Shown here in pieces: positions 43,529 through 52,558 of a stretch of 64,000 bases of DNA. Every line of letters starts with the position of its first letter. Within the stretch, counting starts at the first letter, position 1. Position numbers and translations under genes: made by a program. Origin of the DNA: Martinezella hainanensis. Its GTDB lineage: Bacteria > Pseudomonadota > Alphaproteobacteria > Rhizobiales > Rhizobiaceae. The stretch spans positions 1 through 64,000 of the forward strand of contig NZ_FMAC01000012.1 of assembly GCF_900094555.1 (NCBI RefSeq), given 5' to 3'. The notes under the pieces were generated by a model. It was not told the DNA's origin, did not search any database, and was given only the letters and a program-made list of their open reading frames with translations.

Positions 43529-44368
43529 ATGAAATTCAGTGCAATTCTCTTGTCAGGCGTCATGGCTGCCGCCGCGTTTGCGGCTCCGGCTGTCGCCAAG
43601 GACTGGAAGACGGCGACGATCACCTTGGAAGGTGCCTACGCCCCCTGGAACATGACAAATGCCGATGGCACGCTCGGCGGCTTCGAGCCGGAGCTTGCCA
43701 AGGTTCTGTGCGAACGCGCCAAGATCGACTGCAAGCTCGTCGCCTCCGACTGGGACGGCATGATCCCGGCGCTGAACGCCGGCAAGTTCGATGTCATCAT
43801 GGATGCTCTCTCGATCACCGACGAGCGCAAGCAGGTCATCGGCTTCACCATTCCTTACGCTGCAACGCCCGCCGCCTTCGCGACCGCCAAGGATAGCCCG
43901 CTTGCAAATGCTGCAGGCACCGGCGCCACGATCAAGATGACCCCCGGCCAGACCGGCGTCAAAGAAATCGACGTCCTGAAGGAAGCCTTCAAAGGCAAGA
44001 CGATCGGCATCCAGGCCGCAACCGTCTATGCCAAGTTCGTCTATGACAATTTCGGCTCGATCGCCACGATCCGCGAATACAAGACCGGCGCCGACCGCGA
44101 TCTTGATCTGCAGAATGGCCGTATCGATCTTGGCTTCGACGATGCCGTCTACTTCGCGAACGCCTTTGCCAGCGCCAACGACTCGCTTGCCTTCACCGGT
44201 CCGGAAATCGCCGGCTCCATCTGGGGCGAGGGCGAAGGCCTGGGCATCCGCAAGGCCGATACCGATCTGCGCGACAAGTTCAACGAGGCGATCAAGTCTG
44301 CCCTTGCCGATGGCACCATCAAGACCCTGTCGATGAAGTGGTTCAAGGTCGACGTCAGCCCGGAATGA
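43529..44368 (+). CDS. Polar amino-acid ABC transporter, periplasmic binding protein
   Basis: A 279-residue secreted family-3 solute-binding protein with a signal peptide ending AAPAVA-KDW. The binding domain shows LEGAYAPWNMTNADGTLGGFEPELAKVLCERA, ALNAGKFDVIMDALSITDERKQVIGFTIPY and a GIQAATVYAKFV second-lobe loop, like the Lys/Arg/Orn/His binding proteins (HisJ, ArgT, OccT). The in-frame extension back to 43451 is not coding; AGAGGAG precedes ATG 43529. First gene of the importer operon under divergent hutC. Confidence 0.93.
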   Translation: MKFSAILLSGVMAAAAFAAPAVAKDWKTATITLEGAYAPWNMTNADGTLGGFEPELAKVLCERAKIDCKLVASDWDGMIPALNAGKFDVIMDALSITDERKQVIGFTIPYAATPAAFATAKDSPLANAAGTGATIKMTPGQTGVKEIDVLKEAFKGKTIGIQAATVYAKFVYDNFGSIATIREYKTGADRDLDLQNGRIDLGFDDAVYFANAFASANDSLAFTGPEIAGSIWGEGEGLGIRKADTDLRDKFNEAIKSALADGTIKTLSMKWFKVDVSPE

Positions 44369-44469
44369 TCCGTGCGGCCTGCGGGCCGCTATTTTCGGTC
44401 TCCGGCTTTGCTGCCGGGGACCGCATGATATCCTGACGCCTGAAACTGCCACAGACAGGGATTGGATCT

Positions 44470-45195
44470 ATGGCAAGCTTGCAATTGCTGGGCTTCGGCT
44501 CGAACGGGTGGGGCGCGCTGCTGCTCGTGGCCACTTTGATGACGCTCGCCGTCACGGCGACGGCTTTGGCCATCGGGGCCGTGTTGGGTGCGATCATTGC
44601 TTTCGCGAAGCTTTCCGGAAGCCTGGTGCTGAAGACGCTCGGCAATATCTACACCACTGTCTTCCGCGGTGTTCCCGAGCTTCTGATCATCTATCTGATC
44701 TATTTCGGCGGCTCGTCGGCTGTGACATCGATCGGCAAATGGCTTGGTTACGAGGGTTTTCTCGGCCTGCCGTCCTTTGCCGCGGGTGCTCTCGCCGTCG
44801 GTATCATTTCCGGCGCGTATCAGGCAGAGGTTTTTCGTGGTGCCTATCTCGCCATTTCCAAAGGCGAGCTTGAGGCGGCGTCTGCAATCGGCATGCATCG
44901 TGGCTTGCGTCTTCGCCGCATCATCATTCCGCAGGTCTTCCGCTTCGCCATTCCCGGCCTCGGCAATGTCTGGCAGCTCAGCCTCAAGGATTCCGCTTTG
45001 ATCTCGGTGACCGGCCTTGCGGAATTGATGCGCACCAGCCAGGTGGCTGCGGGCTCTACGCGCCAATATTTCCTCTTTTTCATCGCCGGCGGCATTCTGT
45101 ATCTGGTCCTGACCAGCCTGTCGGACCGCATCTTCAACAAGGCCGAACGACGCGCCAATCGCAGCATGCCGGCTGCGACGATCGGCCAGGCTTGA
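44470..45195 (+). CDS. Polar amino-acid ABC transporter permease (HisQ-like)
   Basis: A 241-residue inner-membrane permease with five helices. The EAA loop is AYLAISKGELEAASAIGMHRGLRLRRIIIPQVFRFAIPGL, contacting the ATPase. Family: HisQ/OccQ/ArgQ. It pairs with the following HisM-like gene, 10 bp downstream. The 100-bp gap after the binding-protein gene may allow differential expression. Confidence 0.92.
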   Translation: MASLQLLGFGSNGWGALLLVATLMTLAVTATALAIGAVLGAIIAFAKLSGSLVLKTLGNIYTTVFRGVPELLIIYLIYFGGSSAVTSIGKWLGYEGFLGLPSFAAGALAVGIISGAYQAEVFRGAYLAISKGELEAASAIGMHRGLRLRRIIIPQVFRFAIPGLGNVWQLSLKDSALISVTGLAELMRTSQVAAGSTRQYFLFFIAGGILYLVLTSLSDRIFNKAERRANRSMPAATIGQA

Positions 45196-45205
45196 GGAGG
45201 AAGAT

Positions 45206-45910
45206 ATGGATTTCGATTTTCTCTCGAGCACGATGGTCACGCTGCTGAAAGCAGTGCCGATGACGCTTCTGCTGTTCTTCCTGTCGATCCTGTGTGGCGG
45301 CATTCTTGCGCTTGTCATCGTCGCCATGCGCGTCAGCGGCAATCCGATCCTGTCCGGCTTTGCCAAGGGTTACATCTTCGTGTTCCGCGGTTCGCCGCTG
45401 CTGATCCAGATGTTCCTGGTGTTCTACGGTTTGGCGCAATTCTCGATCATCCGCTACTCATTCCTCTGGCCGTTCCTGCGTGAACCGGTCGTCTGCGCGA
45501 TCCTGTCGCTGGCACTTTGCACCGCCGGCTATTCGGCCGAGATTTTTCGCGGCGGCATCCGTGCCGTCTCGCCAAAGGAGATCGAGGCGGCGCGCGCTAT
45601 CGGCATGTCTGGCTTTCTGCTCGTTCGCCGCATCATTGCGCCGATCGCCTTTCGCCACGCGCTGCCGGCCTATTCGACCGAGATCGTGCTGATGATGAAG
45701 TCGACGGCGCTCGCAAGTCTCGTCACGGTCTGGGAGGTCACGGGCGTCGCCCAGCGGCTCATCTCGCAGACCTATCGCACGATGGAAGTCTTCATCTGCG
45801 CCGCGATCATTTACCTTGTGCTGAATTTCGTCATTCTGCAGGCCATGGCCCTGCTGGAATATTCCTTGTCCCGCCATCGCCGTGCGATCCCGCCGGCGCT
45901 GAAGGCCTAA
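45206..45910 (+). CDS. Polar amino-acid ABC transporter permease (HisM-like)
   Basis: A 234-residue partner permease with its EAA loop at GIRAVSPKEIEAARAIGMSGFLLVRRIIAPIAFRHALPAY and five helices. HisM/OccM family. AGGAGG lies 8 bp upstream of the ATG. It probably forms a heterodimeric pore with the HisQ-like subunit. Confidence 0.92.
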   Translation: MDFDFLSSTMVTLLKAVPMTLLLFFLSILCGGILALVIVAMRVSGNPILSGFAKGYIFVFRGSPLLIQMFLVFYGLAQFSIIRYSFLWPFLREPVVCAILSLALCTAGYSAEIFRGGIRAVSPKEIEAARAIGMSGFLLVRRIIAPIAFRHALPAYSTEIVLMMKSTALASLVTVWEVTGVAQRLISQTYRTMEVFICAAIIYLVLNFVILQAMALLEYSLSRHRRAIPPALKA

Positions 45911-45932
45911 AGCTTACTGGAGCAGGCAAATC

Positions 45933-46709
45933 ATGCCAGGTGTCACCCGACTTTCCGTCCGCAACATCCGCAAGAGCTTCGGTACTCATGAAGTCTTGCG
46001 CGGCATTTCCCTCGATGCTCAGGATGGCGATGTGATTTCGCTGCTCGGCGCTTCCGGCTCGGGCAAATCGACCTTCCTTCGCTGCATCAACCTCCTCGAA
46101 ATCGCCACCGATGGCGAGATCTGGGTGGATGGCGAGCAGATCCGCATGGTTCACAAGAATGGCAAGAGCTATCCGGCGAGCCACAAGCAGGTGGATCATA
46201 TCCGCTCCGAACTCGGTATGGTGTTCCAGAGCTTCAATCTCTGGTCCCACATGACCATTTTGCAGAATGTGATCGAGGGTCCGGTTCACGTTCTGAAGCG
46301 TCCACGCGCTGAATGCATTGCCGAGGCCGAAGCGCTGCTGGAGAAGGTCGGCATTGCCGACAAGCGCCACGCCTATCCCGCCCATCTCTCCGGCGGCCAG
46401 CAGCAGCGTGCGGCGATCGCACGCGCCCTTGCCATGAAGCCGAAGCTGATGCTGTTCGACGAGCCGACTTCGGCGCTCGATCCCGAGCTTGTCGGTGAAG
46501 TGCTGCGCGTCATGCGCTCGCTTGCCGAGGAAGGTACGACGATGCTGGTCGTGACCCACGAAATGAGCTTTGCTCGCAACGTTTCCAACCGGGTCGTCTT
46601 CATGAAGGAAGGCCTTGTCGAAAGCAGCGGCACGCCGGACGAGATGTTCGGCGGCGGCGCGTCGCCGGCCTTCCGCCAGTTCATCGGTCATTTCGGAAAC
46701 GGGCAATGA
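45933..46709 (+). CDS. Polar amino-acid ABC transporter ATPase (HisP-like)
   Basis: A 258-residue ABC ATPase: Walker A LLGASGSGKSTFLRC, Q-loop VFQSFNLWSHMT, signature LSGGQQQRAAIARALA, Walker B LMLFDEPTSALDPE and switch His in VVTHEMSFA. HisP/OccP/GlnQ group. The last four bases overlap the HutH-like start, so import and metabolism are translationally coupled. Confidence 0.95.
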   Translation: MPGVTRLSVRNIRKSFGTHEVLRGISLDAQDGDVISLLGASGSGKSTFLRCINLLEIATDGEIWVDGEQIRMVHKNGKSYPASHKQVDHIRSELGMVFQSFNLWSHMTILQNVIEGPVHVLKRPRAECIAEAEALLEKVGIADKRHAYPAHLSGGQQQRAAIARALAMKPKLMLFDEPTSALDPELVGEVLRVMRSLAEEGTTMLVVTHEMSFARNVSNRVVFMKEGLVESSGTPDEMFGGGASPAFRQFIGHFGNGQ

Positions 46710-48211
46710 CCGTCACCATCGACAAGCTATTGTCCTGGCGCGACGTCGCGCGCGTCGGTGCCGGTGAGCCTTTGTCTCTCTCTGATGTTGCCTGGGAACG
46801 AGTTGTCCAGGCAAGCCGTATCGTCGAGCGTATCGTCGAAACGGGCGTGCGCGCCTATGGCATCAATACCGGCGTCGGCGCCTTGTCCGATACGGTTGTT
46901 GATCGAGACTCGCAGAGCCGGCTGTCGCGCAACATCATCCTTAGCCATGCCTGCGGTGTCGGTCCCTTGTTGCCGGCGCGCGAGGTGCGTTCGATCATTG
47001 CGGCGCAGATCGCCAATTTCGCCCATGGCCATTCCGGCGTCCGGCCCGAGATCGTCCGCCACCTTGCGGCATTTCTGGAACATGACTGCATTCCGGAAAT
47101 CCCGTCCAAGGGTTCTGCCGGCTATCTCACGCACAATGCCCATACGGCGCTCGTCCTCATCGGCGAGGGCCAAGCTATCGTGAAGGGCAAGTCGATGAGC
47201 GGCGGCGAGGCGCTTGCAGCAATTGGCCTCAGCCCCCTGGTGCTCGGCGCCAAGGAAGGCCTGAGCCTCGTGAACGGCACGGCCTGCGCCACCGGATTGT
47301 CCGCGCTCGCCGTCTCCCGCGCCGACCGCCTGCTGGATTGGGCCGATGCCATTGCCGCCCTGACGCTGGAGGCCGTGGGCTGCCAGATGGCGGCTTTCGA
47401 CGAAAACGTGCTGGCGTTACGCCCATCGGCAGGCATTGCCAAGGTCGGCCGCAGCCTGCGCAACCGCCTGAATGGCAGCGGCCTCGTCGCTGCGGCTCTT
47501 GGCCGGCGGACACAGGATGCCTTGAGCCTGCGGTCGGTCCCCCACGCGCATGGCGCAGCCTGGGATGTCTTCGAGCAGACGGCTCGTATCGTCGATCAGG
47601 AACTGGCTTCGGTGACGGATAATCCGGCTGTTTCGGGCACGCCGGAACAGCCGATCGTCTCTTCCGAAGCGCATGCGGTGGCTCCGGCCCTCGGACAGGC
47701 CGCCGATAGCCTGGCGATCGCTATCGCTCAGATATCAGCCATGAGCGAGCGCCGGACGGATCGCCTCGTCAATCCATTGGTCAGCGGCCTGCCGCCCTTC
47801 CTCGCGAGCGATGCCGGGAGCCATTCCGGCTTCATGATCGCGCAATACACGGCAGCCGCGCTCAGCAACGACAACAGGCGCTTGGCCGCTCCCGCATCGC
47901 TTGATGGTGGCCTGACCTCCGGCCTTCAGGAAGATTTCCTTGCCCATCCGACAGCGGCCGCCGGCAAGCTGCTCACCATCCTCGACAATGCCGAATACAT
48001 CCTGGCGATCGAGCTGATGGCGGCGGCGCAGGCTCACGATTTTCTCGTCTCGCAGGGAACACGGGCGGCGGGAACCGAACGTGTCTACACGGCGGCTCGT
48101 TCATGCGTGCCGATCTATGGCGACGATCGCCCGCTGAATGCGGATATGGAGGCCTTGCGGGCCATGATCGCTCAGGTCGCGCCACCTGCCAAAAATGAAA
48201 CTGGAGCATAA
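46706..48211 (+). CDS. HutH-like aromatic amino-acid lyase family protein without MIO triad
   Basis: A 501-residue member of the histidine/phenylalanine ammonia-lyase superfamily: AYGINTGVG (Tyr51), LSHACGVGPLL (His81), LVNGTACATG (Asn190), TDNPAVS and LAIELMAAAQAHDFL. The MIO cofactor arises from Ala-Ser-Gly in K-G-S-V-G-ASG-D; here the segment (residues 135-142) is KGSAGYLT, so exactly those three residues are missing, at 47108-47131 with no frame disturbance. The Tyr of canonical QDPYSLR is Leu273 (QDALSLR), and the Phe of NFHAEP is replaced (SEAHAVA). Ordinary histidine deamination therefore seems unlikely. It is coupled to the importer ATPase and followed by a SolA-like oxidase. Possible roles: a different lyase or mutase chemistry, a binding protein, or a divergent non-MIO enzyme. 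Confidence 0.85.
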   Translation: MTVTIDKLLSWRDVARVGAGEPLSLSDVAWERVVQASRIVERIVETGVRAYGINTGVGALSDTVVDRDSQSRLSRNIILSHACGVGPLLPAREVRSIIAAQIANFAHGHSGVRPEIVRHLAAFLEHDCIPEIPSKGSAGYLTHNAHTALVLIGEGQAIVKGKSMSGGEALAAIGLSPLVLGAKEGLSLVNGTACATGLSALAVSRADRLLDWADAIAALTLEAVGCQMAAFDENVLALRPSAGIAKVGRSLRNRLNGSGLVAAALGRRTQDALSLRSVPHAHGAAWDVFEQTARIVDQELASVTDNPAVSGTPEQPIVSSEAHAVAPALGQAADSLAIAIAQISAMSERRTDRLVNPLVSGLPPFLASDAGSHSGFMIAQYTAAALSNDNRRLAAPASLDGGLTSGLQEDFLAHPTAAAGKLLTILDNAEYILAIELMAAAQAHDFLVSQGTRAAGTERVYTAARSCVPIYGDDRPLNADMEALRAMIAQVAPPAKNETGA

Positions 48212-48212
48212 G

Positions 48213-49361
48213 ATGCCTGCGGAATTCGACGTTGCCGTCGTCGGCCTCGGCGCAATGGGAAGTGCTGCCGTGTCTTTTGCCGCCGCTCGCGGTGCGAAGG
48301 TAATCGGCATCGAGGCGCATTTCCCCGCTCATGCGCTCAGCTCCTCGCATGGCGACAGCCGTCTGATCCGTCTCGGCTATTTCGAGGACCCGTCCTATGT
48401 TCCTCTGCTGAAGCGCGCCTATCACAATTGGCGTTCGCTCGAGGAAAGATTGCGTGCCGAGATCCTGACGGTTACGGGCGTTCTGCAGATCGGGGCGCCG
48501 GACAGCAAGATCGTCAGCGGCACGCGCGCCTCCTGCGATCTGCACGGTTTACCGCATGAAATACTCGACCGTGACGCCATGAAGCGCCGCTTTCCGGCCT
48601 TCGCGTTGGAGGAAGGCGAGGTCGGGCTGCTTGATCCGCAGGGCGGGTATGTGCGTCCGGAAGCGGCGGTCATGGGCTATCTGAAGCTTGCGGCGGAAGA
48701 TGGTGCTGTGCTGCATTTTGGCGAACGCATTGTTGCCATTGAGCCCGATGATGCAGGCGTGACGGTGGTTTCTTCGACAGGTCGATATCGCGCTCGCAAG
48801 GTGATCGTGGCAACCGGTGCATGGATCGCCGAGCTGGTGCCGCAATTGCAGGCGCATGCGCAGCCGATCCGGCAGGTGGTCGCCTGGTACCAGCCAAAGG
48901 ATGGCTTCGTCGCCGAGCCGCAGCGCATGCCCTGTTTCTTGCGCGACGAAGGGGCAGAAGGCTCCTATTTCGGTTTCCCGGCCATCGGTGTCGATGGCGT
49001 CAAAATCGGCCGCCACGCGCATTTCAGGGAGCCGATCGACCCGACCATGCCCAATCCGCCGGTCAATGACGCCGACACCGATCTGCTTGACGGCTTTGCC
49101 CGCAAGCGCTTGCCGGAGGCAGCATCGTTTCGCGCGCGGGCGACGACCTGCCGTTACACCATGTTGCCGAGCGAGGATTTCCTAATCGATACAATGCCAG
49201 GACAGCCAAATGTCGTGGTCTCGTCGGCCTGTTCCGGCCACGGCTTCAAATTTACGAGCGTTGTCGGCGAGATCCTCGCCGATCTGGCGCTTGAAGGCGG
49301 CAGCGCACTGCCGACGGCTCTCTTCTCCTTCGAGAAGCACTTTGGCGGCCAATCGGCTTAG
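48213..49361 (+). CDS. FAD-dependent oxidoreductase, N-methyltryptophan/sarcosine oxidase-like (SolA type)
   Basis: A 382-residue monomeric flavin oxidase: FAD-binding VAVVGLGAMGSAAVSFAAARGAKVIGIE, then SSHGDSRLIRLGYFEDPSYVPLLKRAY typical of SolA/MSOX, and SSACSGHGFKFTSVVGEILADL with the Cys that carries covalent FAD in this family. These enzymes oxidise N-methyl or secondary amino acids. ATG 48213 has GGAG 7 bp before it and lies next to the HutH-like stop; 48195 is an alternative. Its pairing with the importer and the MIO-less lyase suggests one pathway for a modified amino acid. Confidence 0.88.
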   Translation: MPAEFDVAVVGLGAMGSAAVSFAAARGAKVIGIEAHFPAHALSSSHGDSRLIRLGYFEDPSYVPLLKRAYHNWRSLEERLRAEILTVTGVLQIGAPDSKIVSGTRASCDLHGLPHEILDRDAMKRRFPAFALEEGEVGLLDPQGGYVRPEAAVMGYLKLAAEDGAVLHFGERIVAIEPDDAGVTVVSSTGRYRARKVIVATGAWIAELVPQLQAHAQPIRQVVAWYQPKDGFVAEPQRMPCFLRDEGAEGSYFGFPAIGVDGVKIGRHAHFREPIDPTMPNPPVNDADTDLLDGFARKRLPEAASFRARATTCRYTMLPSEDFLIDTMPGQPNVVVSSACSGHGFKFTSVVGEILADLALEGGSALPTALFSFEKHFGGQSA

Positions 49362-49381
49362 CCGCCAATCTCGCGGACGGT

Positions 49382-49876
49382 CTAGCCGATTGTCATGCGT
49401 CGCAGGACATCCGATTTGAAATAGAAGTGCTGAGCAAACGCTCCGAAGATGTGCAGCACGACGACAATCCAAAGCAGCGTCTTGATCGGGCCGCCATGGA
49501 CGAAGGCGGCGGTATCGATACCAAAATAATAGGCGGCTATTCCCGATAGGGGCATTGCGAAGATCAGTGCATAGAGCAGGAAATGCGTGATGCTTGCGAT
49601 GTAGTGCAGAAACGCGGGCTGACCGTCCGGCAACGCTGGGACATCGGACACCAGTCTCAAGCTAAGGCGCACGATAGCCAGCAGCAGGATCGCGATCCCG
49701 GCATAGGCATGGATATTGGCGCTGGAGATATCGGCCGGCGTCGGGATCTGCCCGTGGCGCACGAGACGCCGCCAGGCGTTCATGCCATCGGGAAACAAGA
49801 GATTGAAGAAGATGAGGATGGCCATAAGCCAGTGAAGAATGCGTTGCGGAACAGAATAGGTCGATCTGGCAGGCAT
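49382..49876 (-). CDS. Cytochrome b561 family protein
   Basis: A 164-residue four-helix membrane b-type cytochrome: YSVPQRILHWLMAILIFFNLLFP (first heme His), ANIHAYAGIAILLLAIVRLSLRL (His), THFLLYALIFAMPLSGI and VVLHIFGAFAQHFYFKSDVLRRM (His). YodB/CybB-like proteins pass electrons from quinol to periplasmic acceptors. It converges with the SolA-like gene. Confidence 0.92.
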   Translation of the reverse strand: MPARSTYSVPQRILHWLMAILIFFNLLFPDGMNAWRRLVRHGQIPTPADISSANIHAYAGIAILLLAIVRLSLRLVSDVPALPDGQPAFLHYIASITHFLLYALIFAMPLSGIAAYYFGIDTAAFVHGGPIKTLLWIVVVLHIFGAFAQHFYFKSDVLRRMTIG

Positions 49877-50030
49877 CGGATCTCCTTAGATTGGAATTGT
49901 TCTAAAGGTAGAACATGATTCTAACGATAACCTGAATGCGAGTCCTTTAGGGGCTGAGGCGGTCCGCTCTGCGTTGCCAGCCAGGGAGATATCCCGGAGA
50001 ACTATCAGGTTTCTCCGGGGCTTCGTTGCA

Positions 50031-51446
50031 TCAGCTCAACACGGCGCGTGGCTCGAGAAAGGACTCGAGGCCGAAGACGCCGAATTCGCGGCCCATGCCG
50101 GATTGCTTGAAGCCGCCGAAGGGGGCTTGCGGCTCGTGCGGCGCACCGTTGATGACGACGCGGCCTGCGTCGATCTGCTCGGCGATCCGCTTTGCCCTGG
50201 CGACATCGGAGGAAAAGACATAGGCCTGCAAGCCGTAGACCGTGTCGTTGGCGATTTCGAGCGCATGCGCCTCATCGCGATAGGGGATGACACACAGCAC
50301 GGGTCCGAAAATCTCCTCGCGAGCGATCCTCATGTCGTTATTGACGCCGGAGAAAATGGTCGGGCGAACGAACCAGCCGCGATCGAGCCCTTCGGGCCGT
50401 CCTTCGCCGCCGCCGACGAGCCGGGCACCTTCCTCCTGGCCGAGACGGATATAGGATTGCACGCGGTCCCACTGCTTCTGGCTGACCATCGGGCCGATCC
50501 TGACGGCGGGATCTCTGGCATCGCCAACCTTGAGCGTTGCAACTGCCTGGATCAGGCGGTCATGGATTTCCGCCAGTCGGCTTTCGGGGGCCAGAATGCG
50601 GGTGCCGGCAATACAGGCCTGGCCGCTATTGGCAAAGCCGGCTGCAAGGACCTGCGGAATGACGGTATCGAGCTCGGCATCGTCCAGAATGATGTTCGGG
50701 CTTTTGCCACCAAGTTCCAGCGTCACGCGCTTCAGGGTCGCCGATGCGGCTTGAAGGATAGCCCGGCCCGTTACCGTCGAGCCGGTGAAGCTGATCTTGG
50801 CGATGTCGCGATGGCTGCTGAGAGCGGCACCCACGACATGGCCGTAGCCATTGACGATGTTGAAGACACCATTCGGCAGGCCGGCCGCGTGCAGGCATTC
50901 GGTGATGAGCTGCGTCTGGATCGCGCTCATTTCCGAGGGCTTGATCACCATGGTCGTGCCGGCTGCAATGGCAGTCGCGAGCTTGCTGCAGATAAAGCCG
51001 TAATTGCTGTTCCAAGGGGTGATCGCGGCGGCGACGCCGGCAGGTCGCATCTCGACTTCCGCGTGGCCGATGCGACGGCGAAATTCGTAGGTCTCGAGCG
51101 TCTTCGCCATATTGAGGAAGGCACCGGCTGCGTGCGGTACCGAAAAGCCGATGAAGGATGCCGGCGCGCCATATTCCTCGCGCATGGCGTCGGTGAGATC
51201 GGCGGTACGTGCTGCGACCGCATCGTGCAAGCTTTGCAACATGGCGATACGCTCGGCTTTCGAGCTTTGCGACATCGTCGGAAATGCCGTTTTGGCAGCG
51301 CGGACGGCATTGTCGACATCCAGCTCGTCGCCAAGATGTACGATGCCGATCTGTTCTTCGGTGGCCGGGTTGAAAAGAGGGGCGCTCTCCGTGCCGTGCG
51401 GCCGAACGAAGCTGCCGTTGATATAGATGGTGTCTATGCTGCGCAT
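50031..51446 (-). CDS. NAD(P)-dependent aldehyde dehydrogenase
   Basis: A 471-residue ALDH superfamily enzyme. Catalytic Cys in ANSGQACIAGTR, Glu in LELGGKSPN, the NAD-binding FTGSTVTGRAI and ITPWNSNYGFI with the conserved Asn, and EEIFGPVLCVI. Typical ALDH usually carries FxNxGQxC, which fits. Substrate unknown; divergent LysR gene 94 bp away is its likely regulator. Confidence 0.93.
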   Translation of the reverse strand: MRSIDTIYINGSFVRPHGTESAPLFNPATEEQIGIVHLGDELDVDNAVRAAKTAFPTMSQSSKAERIAMLQSLHDAVAARTADLTDAMREEYGAPASFIGFSVPHAAGAFLNMAKTLETYEFRRRIGHAEVEMRPAGVAAAITPWNSNYGFICSKLATAIAAGTTMVIKPSEMSAIQTQLITECLHAAGLPNGVFNIVNGYGHVVGAALSSHRDIAKISFTGSTVTGRAILQAASATLKRVTLELGGKSPNIILDDAELDTVIPQVLAAGFANSGQACIAGTRILAPESRLAEIHDRLIQAVATLKVGDARDPAVRIGPMVSQKQWDRVQSYIRLGQEEGARLVGGGEGRPEGLDRGWFVRPTIFSGVNNDMRIAREEIFGPVLCVIPYRDEAHALEIANDTVYGLQAYVFSSDVARAKRIAEQIDAGRVVINGAPHEPQAPFGGFKQSGMGREFGVFGLESFLEPRAVLS

Positions 51447-51540
51447 ATGCGTCTCCTTTATCTTTTCGAAAGAGGTAAGACGCGCTATCTGTTCGGTCTA
51501 GTAGGACAGAAATGGACAGGCTGATGAGAAAAATCGCGCA

Positions 51541-52455
51541 ATGAAGGCAAGTCTGGCGGAGCTTGAGGCGATCGCGGCCGTTGCGCGCCATGGCGGCTTC
51601 CGTGCGGCTGCGCGCGAGCTCGGCATGTCCTCCTCCGCGCTCAGCCATGCGGTTGCTGCGCTGGAGGAGCGCCTGTCCGTGCGGATATTCAACAGAACAA
51701 CGCGCAGCGTGACGCTCTCGGATGCCGGGGAACGTTTCGTTGCGGAGGTGGCTCCGGCGCTGGCTGTGATCGACAGGGCGATCGAAAATGCGGGTCTATC
51801 TTCCGGCGCGGTATCGGGCACGCTTCGCCTCAACATGGCGCCGGGTGCCGCGCGCATACTTCTTGCGCCGCTTATCCTCGAATATGGCCGGCGCTATCCC
51901 GATGTTGAAATCGAGATTGTCACCGATAATGCCCTTGTCGATGTCATCGGCAAAGGCTTTGACGCCGGTGTGCGCCTTGCCGAGTCCGTGCCAACGGATA
52001 TGGTCGCAATACCCATCCTTCCGACGCTGCGCTCGCTTGTGGTCGGCTCGCCTGCCTATTTCGGCAACAGGTCGCGCCCACTCGTTCCAGACGATCTCCT
52101 GCAGCACCGTTGCATTCGTGCCCGCATGGCGAGCGGCAAGCTTTATCGCTGGGAGTTCGAGCGGCACGGTCAATCCATTCTCATTGATGCGCCGGGAAGC
52201 CTCATTCTCGATGCTTCCGACCTGATGCTGAGCGCTGCCCTCGATGGGGCGGGGCTTGCCTATATCAGCGAAGGCACCGTTGCCGACCATATAGCCGCCG
52301 GCGAGCTGATTTCCGTGCTGGAGGATTGGAGCCCACCCTATCCGGGGCTCAGCCTGTATTTCGCCCAGCGACGCCAGATGCCGGCGCGGCTGCGGGCGCT
52401 GATTGAGCTGATCCGCGAGCAGAATGCCTCGCGCGGAACGCCGGGGAAAGATTAA
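51541..52455 (+). CDS. LysR-family regulator divergent from aldehyde dehydrogenase
   Basis: A 304-residue LysR protein: HTH KASLAELEAIAAVARHGGFRAAARELGMSSSALSHAVAALEERL and an effector-binding domain of the CrgA/DsdC-like type (YPDVEIEIVTDNALVDVIGKGFDAGVRLAESVPTDM). ATG at 51541 follows closely on the divergent promoter region. Probably controls the aldehyde dehydrogenase. Confidence 0.9.
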   Translation: MKASLAELEAIAAVARHGGFRAAARELGMSSSALSHAVAALEERLSVRIFNRTTRSVTLSDAGERFVAEVAPALAVIDRAIENAGLSSGAVSGTLRLNMAPGAARILLAPLILEYGRRYPDVEIEIVTDNALVDVIGKGFDAGVRLAESVPTDMVAIPILPTLRSLVVGSPAYFGNRSRPLVPDDLLQHRCIRARMASGKLYRWEFERHGQSILIDAPGSLILDASDLMLSAALDGAGLAYISEGTVADHIAAGELISVLEDWSPPYPGLSLYFAQRRQMPARLRALIELIREQNASRGTPGKD

Positions 52456-52558
52456 GTTTCGGACATGAATCTTCATGGCGCTTGAGCGCCGCTGTATGGG
52501 GATGTAGCCATGTTTCCTCACAGATCATCGAAACGATTGCTTGGAAGGTGAGTTTGCC

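Noticed and set aside
49974..51524. 516-residue plus-strand frame opposite aldehyde dehydrogenase
   Set aside because: The aldehyde dehydrogenase has intact catalytic motifs; the antisense frame is compositional.
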